From the NCBI RefSeq assembly GCF_000829905.1, contig NZ_CDPP01000005.1, positions 124,001-188,000 of the forward strand: a DNA stretch of 64,000 bases. The letters run 5' to 3'. The DNA comes from Beduini massiliensis (GTDB taxonomy: Bacteria > Bacillota_I > Bacilli_A > Erysipelotrichales > Coprobacillaceae). The notes under the pieces are model-generated. The model was not told where the DNA came from, did no database searches, and worked only from the letters and a program-made list of their open reading frames with translations. The stretch's first letter is position 1. Each line of letters starts with the position of its first letter. Shown here one piece after another: positions 51,101-60,547 of the stretch. The position numbers and the translations under genes are program-made.

Positions 51101-54100
51101 AAAAGTCAACCGGACCGAAAGGATTTGCTACGTTCTATGATATTGTTCCCGGAAAAACATATTGGTATAAGGAAGTCAGTGTACCAAATGAGTATATCTT
51201 AGATTCTGAACTTCATCCATTTACAGCGCCTTTAGCTACAGATACAGATGATGATTTACTCGTTATTGAAGCTAAAGCAATCGTTGTAAAAAATGAACCG
51301 AAAGGAAAATTCTTCCTTGAAAAACAAAGAGAATCTTATAAGGAAGGAACTAACGGAACAACAACGTTAGAACCGTTAAGCATTTCATTCTCTTATTATC
51401 CAAAACTAACAGAAGACAGCGTGGCAGATAAAGCCAAGGCAACTGCTGATAAAACATTAGGTACGCTTCAAACCGGATCGGATGGAATGGGTGGCTCACC
51501 TTATTTAAAAAAAGGAGACTACTGGGTAGAAGAGAATAATACGAATGGGATTTATGAGACATTAGCTCCTCAAGTTGTCCGTGTAGAGGCTGGAAAAACA
51601 ACAAAGAGTGACAGCAATACACTTAAATTAGTCAATACGTATGCAAAAGGGCGATTTAAACTAAAGAAAGTGGATTCCAATACACAACAGCCAGTCAATG
51701 CAACCTTTATTTTATATCGTTATCAAGATGGGGCAGATCTTAATGCGGTGACAAAAGATAATATTACTTCTTATGCGGAGTATGTTACTGAATTCAATAC
51801 CTCTAGTACCGGTGTTTATGAATCAAAGATGTTAAGACCGGCACAATATGCGGTTGTTGAAAAAAGTGTCAATGGAAATTATGTATTAAGTGATGAGGTC
51901 TATAATTTTACGATTGAAAAAGGAGTTATCAACTTAGATTATTTTGACACACCGATTCAAAATGCACCTACCGGTTCATTAGAATTAGTAAAAAATGAGA
52001 TTTGGGGAACTGGCAGCAGTCAAGTCACCCTTCCGGCTTATGGATTTACGTTTAATGTCTATGCCGCAAAACAAGTGACGGCTTCAACGCCGGAGGCAAT
52101 CGAGTATAACGGACAGTATTATATTAAAGAAGGGAATTCAATCGCAACGCTAATCAGTGGTAAAAAGACAACAATCAGCGATTTGAATCCGGGGTTTTAC
52201 TATATTGAAGAGGTATTGACAATAGAGCAGACAAAGGATTATGAACAACAATCCCCTCAGATTGTTGAATTAACAGCCGGAAAGAACGGTGTTGCAACAT
52301 TCCATAACGTCAGCAAAAAAGCAAGAATCAAAGTAGAGAAGGTAGATGCTGGAGATTCTGCTAAACATTTGAACAACGCAAAATTTGATATTTATCAGCT
52401 GGCTGATAACCAAGATTTCACTCAAGTCAAAGATAATGAAGAGATCATTGTCATAGAGGGGACACAGTATAAAGTGGTGTCATCTGGTTTAGCTTATCAG
52501 ATTATTTCCGGAACAGCTGTTTTAGTTAATGCCGATGGCAATATCGTTAACGGCGCTACAGAGGAGGGAATTGGGTATTCCGGATTGTTAGAACCTAATT
52601 CTATTTATTTCCTTAAAGAAGTACAGGCACCGGATGGTTATAAAGCATCTAATGAATGGACAAAAGTTCAGACAGGAGCGGCAGGAACTTTAACAGAAGT
52701 CACGATTGAAAACTTCAAACCGATTTCACCAACCGGTAAAAAGGTGGATGGAGTGGGTCAATCTGTAAATGGGGCGGTCTTGGCTTTATTGGATAATGAA
52801 GATAAAGCAAAAGCGATTATCAATATGTCAGAAGAAGCACTGGCAGCTTTAATTAATGACCCACTTCAACAGCAGATTTATGGAATCATGGCAACTTGTA
52901 CGACAAATAATGGTGTGATTGATTTTGGCGAAGTAGACGCCAACAAAACATATTATATCGTCGAATTAAAAGCACCGCAAAATTATCTCCGTGATACCTC
53001 TGTTCATACAGTGACAGTAGTAAAAAAAGCAGATGGAAGCTATCAATATTATGAAAACGGTCATGTTTTAGAAATTGTCAACAATAAATATCAGCGTATC
53101 TGGATCCGTAAGCAATTAAAATTTGCCGATAAAACAGAATCTTTAAACGGTGTAAACTTCAAAATTTATAAAATTAAAGAAAAAGTAGCGCAAGGAACCG
53201 AAGGTGCAATCAAAGCTGATGATGGAAATTATTATACAGCAGAACAAATAAGCACGGTGCAAACGGGGACACAAGCAGCAGCTGGGGATGGAGTTGCCAT
53301 TACGGAGCAGTTAGCCCCGGGAAGCTATTTAGTTGTAGAAGATTACGAAACATTACCAAAAAACAGTGGAATTGTGATTCCTAATGAAATAGTCGGACAT
53401 GTAGTGAATTTATCTTATGTGACAAATGATGGAAAAGATAATTTAGTATTATATGAACATCCTATCGAGAATCAAACAAACTACGGTAAATTCATATTAA
53501 TGAAAACGGCTCATAATGATCAAACATTGAAACTGCAGGCCGTATTCAAGTTGTTTGTGAAAGATGACAGCGATAATTATGTTGAATATAAAGATGAAAA
53601 TGGAAAAACATTAACCATTGATACAAACAAAAACATCTATCAAAGTCCGATATTATTAAAGAGTGGACAATACCGTTTAGTTGAACAATCCGTTGAAAAC
53701 GGCTATACGGCAGATGAAAATAACAGTTTTGATTTTGAAATCCGATCTAATCAAATTACAGGAAGTACGTATAATATAGCAACCGGAAAGTATGAAGCTG
53801 TTTATTATTCCACTTTACAAGATGCTTTAGATCATCCAATCACCATAATTAACAAGGAGCAGGGGCGTTTAGCTCTAACAAAAGCAGGGCGTCAGCTGAT
53901 TGATCTTGAGGTAAAAGAAACGCCATTAGCAGGTGCTGAATTTAACCTCTACCAGTATGTTTTAAAAGATGGAGAATTACAATTAGACGATTCCACAAAA
54001 GTCGGAACAGCAAAATCACTATCCGATGGAACACTTGAGTTTTATCGTTTAGATGACAGCCAGATCAATGTTGGAGAAAACTGGTTGGATGAAGCAAACT

Positions 54101-57100
54101 ATGTAATCAAAGAGACTGCAGTGACAGCTGAAAGCATTGCAAATGGTTATCAAGCAGAGTATTTAGGTAAAGTCAGCATCATCAGCAATCAGGAAACTAC
54201 TTTGGTTACTCCTATTGATGAACAAGGAAAAGAAATTGGCAGTGCCGCAGATAAAATAGTGAATGAGTCTCATTATGGACAGTTCACCATAACAAAAACA
54301 GATGCTTCCGATCCGACTATTACACTTAAAGATGTTCAATTTGAAATTTTTAAGAAAGTAGGGGATACCGATACTTCTTTAAATCAATTTATCACAACCA
54401 ACGATCAGGGAATTGCCGTATCACCACTACTTCCTGAAGGAAATTATTACCTTAAAGAAACAACGACGCCTACTGGTTATTTTGAAGATGAGACGATGCA
54501 TGGGCCTTATCATGTTGAAGCGCAAAAAGTCAATGATGCATCTTCTTATCAAATTACAAACAAGAAAAAACAGTCTATCCAAATTATTAAGAAAGATCAA
54601 AAGACAAATCTTCCGATTTCTGATAAGCAGATGGAAGGAACTCAATTCAGTTTGTATTTAGGTGATAATTTAATTGAAACTGCAACTTATCAAAACGATA
54701 CAGGTATCTATTTTGAAGATTTACTTCCTGATACTAAGTATCAGCTTCAAGAAGTCAAAGCACCAAATGGGTATGTATTAAATGAACAAAAGATTTCAAT
54801 CACAACCCAAAGTGATGGGACTAAAAAAGAAATCGAAGTATTCAATGATCCTTACGGCAGTTTGAAAATTGATAAAGTAGCCGCTTGGGATAATTCAACG
54901 GATAAATTACCGCTCCAAGGTGCTGAATTCACATTGTATGATGCGGCAGGAAAAGAAGTGGCTAAAGAAATCAGTGATGAAAACGGTAAGGTACAGTTTT
55001 TAAATTTGGTAGCCGGAAACTATACATTAAAAGAAACAAAGACGGTGGATGGCTTTGCAGAGAATACTCAAGAATATCCAATCGTTATTGTGATGGGGGA
55101 AGAAAATACATCCCTAACAGGAGACCAGGCAATCGTCAATTTCCCAAACTTCGGTAAGTTTGAATTTAAGAAAACCAGTCCAGACAAAAACGGATTAGCC
55201 GGAGCCGTCTTTAGCTTATATAAAGGGGATCAGTTGATAAGTGATACGATCGTGACCAAAGAAGATGGGACATTTTCATCATTCATGTTAGAACCGGGAC
55301 AGTATCGATTAGTGGAGACAACAGCACCGGAAGGATTTGAAAAGATTGAACCAATCGACTTTACAATTAATGCAAAGAAAATCACAACATTAACGACAGC
55401 TAATTTGGATACGCTGGTGGATCAGGCGTTAGGACAAGTTGAAATTACCAAACTAGATGATGTTTCATCTTATATTCCTAGTGCTGCTAATCAGCCAATC
55501 GAGGGGGTTCATTTTGGACTTTATAATCAGTCTGGCAGCTTAATTGAAGAAAAAGTGACAGATACGGATGGAAAAATTATTTGGACGGATGTGCCTGCAG
55601 GGGAATATTATGTTCAAGAGATAAAGACGACCGATAACCCGGATGGATATGTGTATTCGAAGGTTAGATATGATGTGAGTGTAAAACCAAATGAGTCGGC
55701 AGTAGAAACATATTATCCAAATGGTACAACAAATGGTGACATTATCAATAAAGCAGATAAAGGACGCCTAGTTATTCATAAAATAGATCCGAATTTATTG
55801 GATAAAGGATTAAGCGGAGCCGTCTTTAAGATTTACTCGGATGCGGCTTATACCACTGAAGTAGGGGAAATCACGACAAATGAATTCGGATATGCCATCA
55901 GTAATTTGTTGGAAGCCGAACAAACTGGAACAACGTATTATATAAAAGAAACAAAAGCACCAGAAGGCTATGTCTTAGATGATGACATTTATCCAACTAA
56001 ACAGTCTATTACTGTTTATCCAATTCACCAGAGTGATTGGGTAATAGATGGAACGACTGATAAAAATAAGGTGACATTTAAAAATATTTCTAAAGAAGAC
56101 TTGATGAATTTTAAATTAGAAATTCATAAGGGGATTACTTCATCTGATTTGAAATCTGTCACAGCAGATCAATCGTTGTCATTAGATCCATATAGGAGTG
56201 TATTTATCATTCGTAATTTTGCTAATGGGACGAATACTGTAAAAGCACAATCGATAGAAGTGACCGATACTCAGACAGAACTACAATATTATGATGCCAG
56301 TCAAGGAAAATATATCAAAGATTTACATGTGGATCAGGATTCTTATTATATTGATTCAGTGGTTATAAATCGAGCATATAATAAGGATAAAGATATCACG
56401 GTAAATGCGGAAATATATTATCAAACGTATGGCAGTGAAACGTGGTTGAAAGTGCCTAATGGGGAATTTAATAACTTACAGAAATTAAATCAAGGTCAAA
56501 GCCGATCGATAGGAATTGATTCCTCATTGAAAGCAGCTCATGTAAAAGTGGCTTATACGGGGGTAGAAGAAGGTTTCATATCCGATGGTTTTGATATTCA
56601 TTATACCTTTAATCAGCGCCCAAGTGATGCCGCTTATAATGAAATCCGACGTATAGAAAATATTGCGGACGCACAATATCATTTTATCGTAAAAGATGAA
56701 GATGGAGTGAACCAGTTTAATACAGTGACCAGACAATCGGAAACAGTTGAAATCTTGCTGCCCGCACTAGAAAATAAAGTACCAACCGTTAACTTAGGCG
56801 TTGTTGCGGAAAATCCAAATGGGGATTCTAAAATATTTAAGCCGGGAGAAACGGTACAGTATACGATTACAGCACAAAATGTTTCCACAAACGGTGCGGA
56901 CTTTAATCAACCGATTATCAGTTTTGATTTACCAATTGGAATGACCTTGAATGATTCCGTATCCAGTTTGATTGCCGAGCAATTTAAAATCATAAAACTG
57001 TCGGCAGATGGAACAACGGGTGCGGATATCAAACCAAGTGACATTGAAATCATCTTCTCAACAGTAGAATCGGCGCGTGTTCCGGGAACGGATGGTTTAG

Positions 57101-60100
57101 AGAGTCTAAATGAGCCTACTACAAAAGTAACCTTTAGATTTAAAAAGTATGGGGATGCGGCAAATCTAAAGCCTGGGGAGTCGCTCAAGATTACTTTCTC
57201 TGGAGCTATTTCCTATAGTCAGCCATCTTCACAAGACCGACCATTATGGGTGCTAGCATATTTAAACAGTGATGAAAAGATCGTTAAATCTGCAGAAAAT
57301 CCTTATGGAAACAGTTTTAATGTCAATAATCCTGAACACAACAGCAATGCTTTAGTCGATGATGAGACACTTGATAAAGCATTAGGGGAAGATGTAGGCG
57401 GAAACAAACATGCCAACGCCAATGCGGATATACAGGTTAATGACAATAACACGCTTTATATTTATAAACAGGTAAAGGGTGACTTTGATGATGACTACGT
57501 AGACTATAACCGTATTGCGCAGACCTCTTCAGGAGGAAATATCGATTATAAGATTAACGTTAAAAACGGAGATGATTCCGATACACCGGTTGATCGTATT
57601 CGCGTTGTCGATATCCTGCCATTTTATGGCGACACATTAACAAGTCGTGACAATGAGGGGGCTTTCGTCTTTGATCGTTCTACGTCATTAAAGAAAGAAG
57701 CTTTGTTGAAATCTGTTGATTTTCTGGATCTTCCGGATTATGCAACGGCTAAAATCTATTATTGTATTGATAGTCGTAACTACGATGAAAAATGGGATAA
57801 ATGGACAAAAGAAGCACGTCAAAAAGTATCTGCAGCAGAAGATTTACCGATTCTTTATAGCACTATGAGCGATGCTGAATGGCAAAATGGGATGCATACA
57901 TGGTATTCAGCAAGTGAAATCACAAACGATGACTTAAAATACGTCAGTGCTGTGGCTGTTGAAATCAGCTGTGATAATGGTCAGTATTTTGAAAAAGGAG
58001 AATCATTAAGCATTGGTATTCAAATGCAGGCTCCTGTTTACAGTGCGGATGAATTAGATGCGTTTGATAATGAATACATTGCCAATTCAGCCATGGTAGC
58101 AGTAAGCCGTGGAGGAATGCGTGATGAGACCATTGCCAGCAATAACCGTACAGAAAATTATGAAGTAAAAGTAAAATTATCGATGCCTAAAGGAAAGATC
58201 GGAGACTATGCCTTCTATGATATCAATCGAGATGGATTGCAGGATGAGGGGGACGCCCCAATCGCCGGACTTGGCGTGAAACTGTATCAATATAAAACGA
58301 CGTATGTAAACGGCAAACTTCATACAGAACGCAGTCTGATCAAAACGACAACCACATCTTCATCCGGTTATTATGCATTTGATGAATTAGACTGTAACGT
58401 TCCGGTAAATGGGGCTTCTAAAGATTCAACGGATCCAAATGACTTTGCCGGCAAAACCATTTATGAATATCAAGTGGAGTTTGAAAAACCACAGGATGAA
58501 TCCCGTTATCAATATATTCCAACCCTTCCAAATGTCGGGGAAGATGATTTAATGGATTCTGATATTGGAAATGATGAGAATGATCCCGATACCTACTTAT
58601 TGACTCCTATTGTGCGATTAACTGCGACAAAAGAAGGAACAAATTACGTAGGAGAAGTAAATAACAGTTTGGATGCCGGCTTTACAGCTTTAGGTGCATT
58701 AGGCAACTATGTATGGATCGATGCGAACCATAACGGTATTCAAGATGAAGATGAAAAAGGGATCAATGGTGTCATTGTCCGTGTCTATTATGCAAATAAA
58801 GATGGTAGTCGAGGAAAAGTTATAGAAGAAACCAAGACGACTTTCGGCTACGGCAATAAAGAAGGATATTATGCTTTCAAAGATCTTCCTGAAGGTAAGT
58901 ATATTGTTGAGTTTGATACTTCTCAAGTGGTGACGGGAGGATATAACGAACATTACAGCTTTACAACACCTTATCAAGGCGACAGTGAATTTGATTCCAA
59001 TGCTGTACATCGTGTCAATAACTTTACTATGCAAACCGATGTTATTGAATTAGATTATCGTGGTTATGATATGTCCATTGATGCCGGCTTAACGGTTTAC
59101 AGTGCTATCAGCGGAATAGCTTTTGAAGATCGCAACTACAATGATTTACAGGATTTAGATAATGGAACGGATATTCCGGTACCCAATACATTGGTAGAAC
59201 TGTATCGCATTAATCCTCTTGACGGAACACTCGAAACGACTCCGACCGCTACACAAGTGGTGAAAGAAGATGGACGTTACTATTTTGATCGTTTAGAAGA
59301 CGGACAATATCAAGTGCGTTTCGTATTCCCGGATGAATATGAGATCGTTAATGGAAATATCGGCGGGGATGATACACAAGACAGTGATATCGAATATAAT
59401 TTGAGTGCAGACTTAAGAAGTGGCTTTACGGATATTATTACTTTGCCGCCAAATACTTTGATTGAACATGTCGATGGTGGTGCTTCGCGCTACAGTGTCT
59501 TAGGAGATTATGTGTGGTTCGATGCCAATCAGAATGGACTTCAAGATAACGTCAAAGAAGAATATGGTATTGCCAATGTACCGGTATATTTACAAATGCG
59601 CTCACCAGATAGCGTTGGTTGGGAACAGGTTGCACAGGCAGTCACTGACCAAAGCGGACATTATTTGTTTGAGCATTTAAAATCCAGCGATTATGGGACA
59701 GAGATTGTTTATCGTATCGTTTTTGATCTGCCAATCTCTTCAAAATTAACAATTCCTAAAAACGGCGACAGTGAACTGGATTCCAATGCTTTAGCAACTT
59801 ATTTACCGGGAGCTGGGTTCCCGACAGACATTATTCACTTAGCTTATCATACCAAAGATTTTTCTTGGGATGCGGGGATCATTGATTCTTATGGGGCTAT
59901 CGGCGATTATGTGTGGTTTGATGAGAATCAAAACGGTTTGCAAGATGAAGTCGATAGCGGTATAGGCGGTATTTCTGTCATCTTGGAATACAATGAAACA
60001 GGCGATGTAAGTGATGATCAATTCTGGCAGGTGATGGGTCAAACTACAACGAACGCGGCAGGGTATTATCTGTTTACAAATCTGAATGCCGGGATGTATC

Positions 60101-60441
60101 GTGTTCGTTTCCAAATTGAACGTCCATATTATGTGACATTATCCAATGTTGGTAGTGACAGTGCTATCGATTCGGATGGCGTTGCGCTATTTGAAGATAA
60201 CTGGTACTATAGCCGTCCATTCTATTTGAATGAAGAAGGCTATGATATGACATGGGACTGCGGTGTTTATTTACCAAAATCATTTATGAACGATTTTGGC
60301 GGATTTAACACTCCGGATACCAAAGATCCAACCTCAATCATGACATGGTCATTAATCGGGCTGGTGTCAGCGGGAATTGTCAGTGGAATCGCTTTAGAAA
60401 CAAGAAAGAAAAAAAGAAGATTAAAACAAGATATTAAATAG
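48175..60441 (+). CDS. Giant multi-domain cell-surface protein (SpaA/Cna-B and SdrD-B repeats)
   Basis: 4088 residues. Signal peptide (about 1-40, cut near RAS-EK). An N-terminal adhesin part (40-385) with fimbrial-like strands. About 20 SpaA/Cna-B modules (388-2610), each with Lys-start strands and an E-box such as YYLKETKTP, YKLLEVKAP or YRLVETTAP, expected to form internal isopeptide bonds. Unknown segment 2620-2870, DUF11/D2-like domains 2870-3340, five SdrD-B modules with calcium loops (3340-4030), a sorting-like motif NTPDTKDPTS (4045), membrane helix and KKKRR tail. GGGGGA precedes ATG 48175. It reads as a long rigid stalk for attachment; cotranscribed with the BTAD regulator. Confidence 0.9.
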   Translation: MKKTIKIRPMLKKINILILILGMMVSLIHVGIPDIRASEKVTANISFESQIVNGIGSSQTLENIQSGEPFFLALRYTVNSGGDNVRYNECGVTIQLPKYVKFDELAMGGQASIFDSATVEDKFGDGTEFVYLTSKGTLTSGTAGTIYLKLHFENLKTPDGTLASFNNMVMTGNQLVGSVSTPIYDIKIPNASIISTAHQEWEVQKTIAKQENQDVSIINQNGVDYYKVNYQILVRPGNEATSGNRYGRLECETFDLYDTLPIGYPTGGGATQVSVAIGDRTLSEGSDYSLDKNDDGSIKTIHFNENSLNKYQTSPTDTNFIPEGTPINTTYTVSVLYPYKAYEIPVNEPFIQKILDNQATLLYKPLNKNEQTLKSNAMIQVGWQDENAGYYDLTITKKVSVGTVGTPSIPVEETNVMTKAWQDIYYAHNESPVVFGLYTDPACSSPAKNYDKEELIGKQIDENGQIVFSKLLKGTYYLKEESAPSLFDAQPIKKVVVQEDGKILVDDVVLQDNSMEVVNTSSQYGYVAFWKRGSSATQQDTGWLQGVSFTLTNKEDSTKTYQATSNEQGLVLFSGIPAGNYTITENNDDAEFVPNDTVWDIQVAANKVNYPSTMDKIDGYPYVLNVSNKGKFKIIKKDAQNTNVLLSGAEFKIYEIPNKATPLTEEELRNFVPLPTLDSYDLKESAVKGEYESGALEEGYYVVQETKAPLNYVLEDTFFLVHVTKNHLEEITVTNQKQGSLMIRKFGVLSSSVQFAVPIGGAEFEVYTDEALTQPVKDAEGNTIVITPQIDISDSQGSSSKIVYLDPGQYYLKETKTPEGYQGLTSAVPVTIVSGQLTTENINNTAETMGQLKITKTDSKTNAPLANAEFRIMDINELREPITLKTNSKGEAVSVFLPAGEYKLLEVKAPNGYVLNTTPVTFTISNNTLTEIKEEIKNDPYIKMRIKKVDSVTGNIIQGVKFRVYEDKDDLANYSEKSTGPKGFATFYDIVPGKTYWYKEVSVPNEYILDSELHPFTAPLATDTDDDLLVIEAKAIVVKNEPKGKFFLEKQRESYKEGTNGTTTLEPLSISFSYYPKLTEDSVADKAKATADKTLGTLQTGSDGMGGSPYLKKGDYWVEENNTNGIYETLAPQVVRVEAGKTTKSDSNTLKLVNTYAKGRFKLKKVDSNTQQPVNATFILYRYQDGADLNAVTKDNITSYAEYVTEFNTSSTGVYESKMLRPAQYAVVEKSVNGNYVLSDEVYNFTIEKGVINLDYFDTPIQNAPTGSLELVKNEIWGTGSSQVTLPAYGFTFNVYAAKQVTASTPEAIEYNGQYYIKEGNSIATLISGKKTTISDLNPGFYYIEEVLTIEQTKDYEQQSPQIVELTAGKNGVATFHNVSKKARIKVEKVDAGDSAKHLNNAKFDIYQLADNQDFTQVKDNEEIIVIEGTQYKVVSSGLAYQIISGTAVLVNADGNIVNGATEEGIGYSGLLEPNSIYFLKEVQAPDGYKASNEWTKVQTGAAGTLTEVTIENFKPISPTGKKVDGVGQSVNGAVLALLDNEDKAKAIINMSEEALAALINDPLQQQIYGIMATCTTNNGVIDFGEVDANKTYYIVELKAPQNYLRDTSVHTVTVVKKADGSYQYYENGHVLEIVNNKYQRIWIRKQLKFADKTESLNGVNFKIYKIKEKVAQGTEGAIKADDGNYYTAEQISTVQTGTQAAAGDGVAITEQLAPGSYLVVEDYETLPKNSGIVIPNEIVGHVVNLSYVTNDGKDNLVLYEHPIENQTNYGKFILMKTAHNDQTLKLQAVFKLFVKDDSDNYVEYKDENGKTLTIDTNKNIYQSPILLKSGQYRLVEQSVENGYTADENNSFDFEIRSNQITGSTYNIATGKYEAVYYSTLQDALDHPITIINKEQGRLALTKAGRQLIDLEVKETPLAGAEFNLYQYVLKDGELQLDDSTKVGTAKSLSDGTLEFYRLDDSQINVGENWLDEANYVIKETAVTAESIANGYQAEYLGKVSIISNQETTLVTPIDEQGKEIGSAADKIVNESHYGQFTITKTDASDPTITLKDVQFEIFKKVGDTDTSLNQFITTNDQGIAVSPLLPEGNYYLKETTTPTGYFEDETMHGPYHVEAQKVNDASSYQITNKKKQSIQIIKKDQKTNLPISDKQMEGTQFSLYLGDNLIETATYQNDTGIYFEDLLPDTKYQLQEVKAPNGYVLNEQKISITTQSDGTKKEIEVFNDPYGSLKIDKVAAWDNSTDKLPLQGAEFTLYDAAGKEVAKEISDENGKVQFLNLVAGNYTLKETKTVDGFAENTQEYPIVIVMGEENTSLTGDQAIVNFPNFGKFEFKKTSPDKNGLAGAVFSLYKGDQLISDTIVTKEDGTFSSFMLEPGQYRLVETTAPEGFEKIEPIDFTINAKKITTLTTANLDTLVDQALGQVEITKLDDVSSYIPSAANQPIEGVHFGLYNQSGSLIEEKVTDTDGKIIWTDVPAGEYYVQEIKTTDNPDGYVYSKVRYDVSVKPNESAVETYYPNGTTNGDIINKADKGRLVIHKIDPNLLDKGLSGAVFKIYSDAAYTTEVGEITTNEFGYAISNLLEAEQTGTTYYIKETKAPEGYVLDDDIYPTKQSITVYPIHQSDWVIDGTTDKNKVTFKNISKEDLMNFKLEIHKGITSSDLKSVTADQSLSLDPYRSVFIIRNFANGTNTVKAQSIEVTDTQTELQYYDASQGKYIKDLHVDQDSYYIDSVVINRAYNKDKDITVNAEIYYQTYGSETWLKVPNGEFNNLQKLNQGQSRSIGIDSSLKAAHVKVAYTGVEEGFISDGFDIHYTFNQRPSDAAYNEIRRIENIADAQYHFIVKDEDGVNQFNTVTRQSETVEILLPALENKVPTVNLGVVAENPNGDSKIFKPGETVQYTITAQNVSTNGADFNQPIISFDLPIGMTLNDSVSSLIAEQFKIIKLSADGTTGADIKPSDIEIIFSTVESARVPGTDGLESLNEPTTKVTFRFKKYGDAANLKPGESLKITFSGAISYSQPSSQDRPLWVLAYLNSDEKIVKSAENPYGNSFNVNNPEHNSNALVDDETLDKALGEDVGGNKHANANADIQVNDNNTLYIYKQVKGDFDDDYVDYNRIAQTSSGGNIDYKINVKNGDDSDTPVDRIRVVDILPFYGDTLTSRDNEGAFVFDRSTSLKKEALLKSVDFLDLPDYATAKIYYCIDSRNYDEKWDKWTKEARQKVSAAEDLPILYSTMSDAEWQNGMHTWYSASEITNDDLKYVSAVAVEISCDNGQYFEKGESLSIGIQMQAPVYSADELDAFDNEYIANSAMVAVSRGGMRDETIASNNRTENYEVKVKLSMPKGKIGDYAFYDINRDGLQDEGDAPIAGLGVKLYQYKTTYVNGKLHTERSLIKTTTTSSSGYYAFDELDCNVPVNGASKDSTDPNDFAGKTIYEYQVEFEKPQDESRYQYIPTLPNVGEDDLMDSDIGNDENDPDTYLLTPIVRLTATKEGTNYVGEVNNSLDAGFTALGALGNYVWIDANHNGIQDEDEKGINGVIVRVYYANKDGSRGKVIEETKTTFGYGNKEGYYAFKDLPEGKYIVEFDTSQVVTGGYNEHYSFTTPYQGDSEFDSNAVHRVNNFTMQTDVIELDYRGYDMSIDAGLTVYSAISGIAFEDRNYNDLQDLDNGTDIPVPNTLVELYRINPLDGTLETTPTATQVVKEDGRYYFDRLEDGQYQVRFVFPDEYEIVNGNIGGDDTQDSDIEYNLSADLRSGFTDIITLPPNTLIEHVDGGASRYSVLGDYVWFDANQNGLQDNVKEEYGIANVPVYLQMRSPDSVGWEQVAQAVTDQSGHYLFEHLKSSDYGTEIVYRIVFDLPISSKLTIPKNGDSELDSNALATYLPGAGFPTDIIHLAYHTKDFSWDAGIIDSYGAIGDYVWFDENQNGLQDEVDSGIGGISVILEYNETGDVSDDQFWQVMGQTTTNAAGYYLFTNLNAGMYRVRFQIERPYYVTLSNVGSDSAIDSDGVALFEDNWYYSRPFYLNEEGYDMTWDCGVYLPKSFMNDFGGFNTPDTKDPTSIMTWSLIGLVSAGIVSGIALETRKKKRRLKQDIK
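49336..55980 (+). repeat. Array of about 20 SpaA/Cna-B protein modules
   Basis: By E-box count: YYLKEES, YTITENN, YVVQETK, YYLKETK, YKLLEVK, YWYKEVS, YWVEENN, YAVVEKS, YYIEEVL, YFLKEVQ, YYIVELK, YLVVEDY, YRLVEQS, YVIKETA, YYLKETT, YQLQEVK, YTLKETK, YRLVETT, YYVQEIK and YYIKETK. The modules are diverged in sequence, so this is an old array and not a recent slippage product. Confidence 0.75.
58196..60250 (+). repeat. Array of five SdrD-B-like modules
   Basis: Module starts: IGDYAFYDINRDGLQDE, LGNYVWIDANHNGIQDE, ISGIAFEDRNYNDLQD, LGDYVWFDANQNGLQDN and IGDYVWFDENQNGLQDE. The D-x-N-x-N/D-G loop binds calcium in SdrD. The third module lacks the usual Trp and Gly and is the most diverged. Confidence 0.8.
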
Positions 60442-60467
60442 TGGAGCTGAGAAGCTCCACTGTTTTT
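60440..60467 (+). terminator. Terminator after the giant surface gene
   Basis: AGTGGAGCT (60440-60448), loop GAGA, AGCTCCACT (60453-60461), then GTTTTT. Confidence 0.85.
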
Positions 60468-60547
60468 ATCTTAATTATCGCTAAATCTTCTTCTTTATTA
60501 TAGAAAAATTATCATTTTTCGATATAATAAAGGTAAAGGAGCAGACT

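Noticed and set aside
49336-60250. CRISPR or recent DNA tandem repeats in the giant surface gene
   Set aside because: Repeats exist only at protein level, with diverged DNA. No regular repeat-spacer pattern occurs anywhere in the window.
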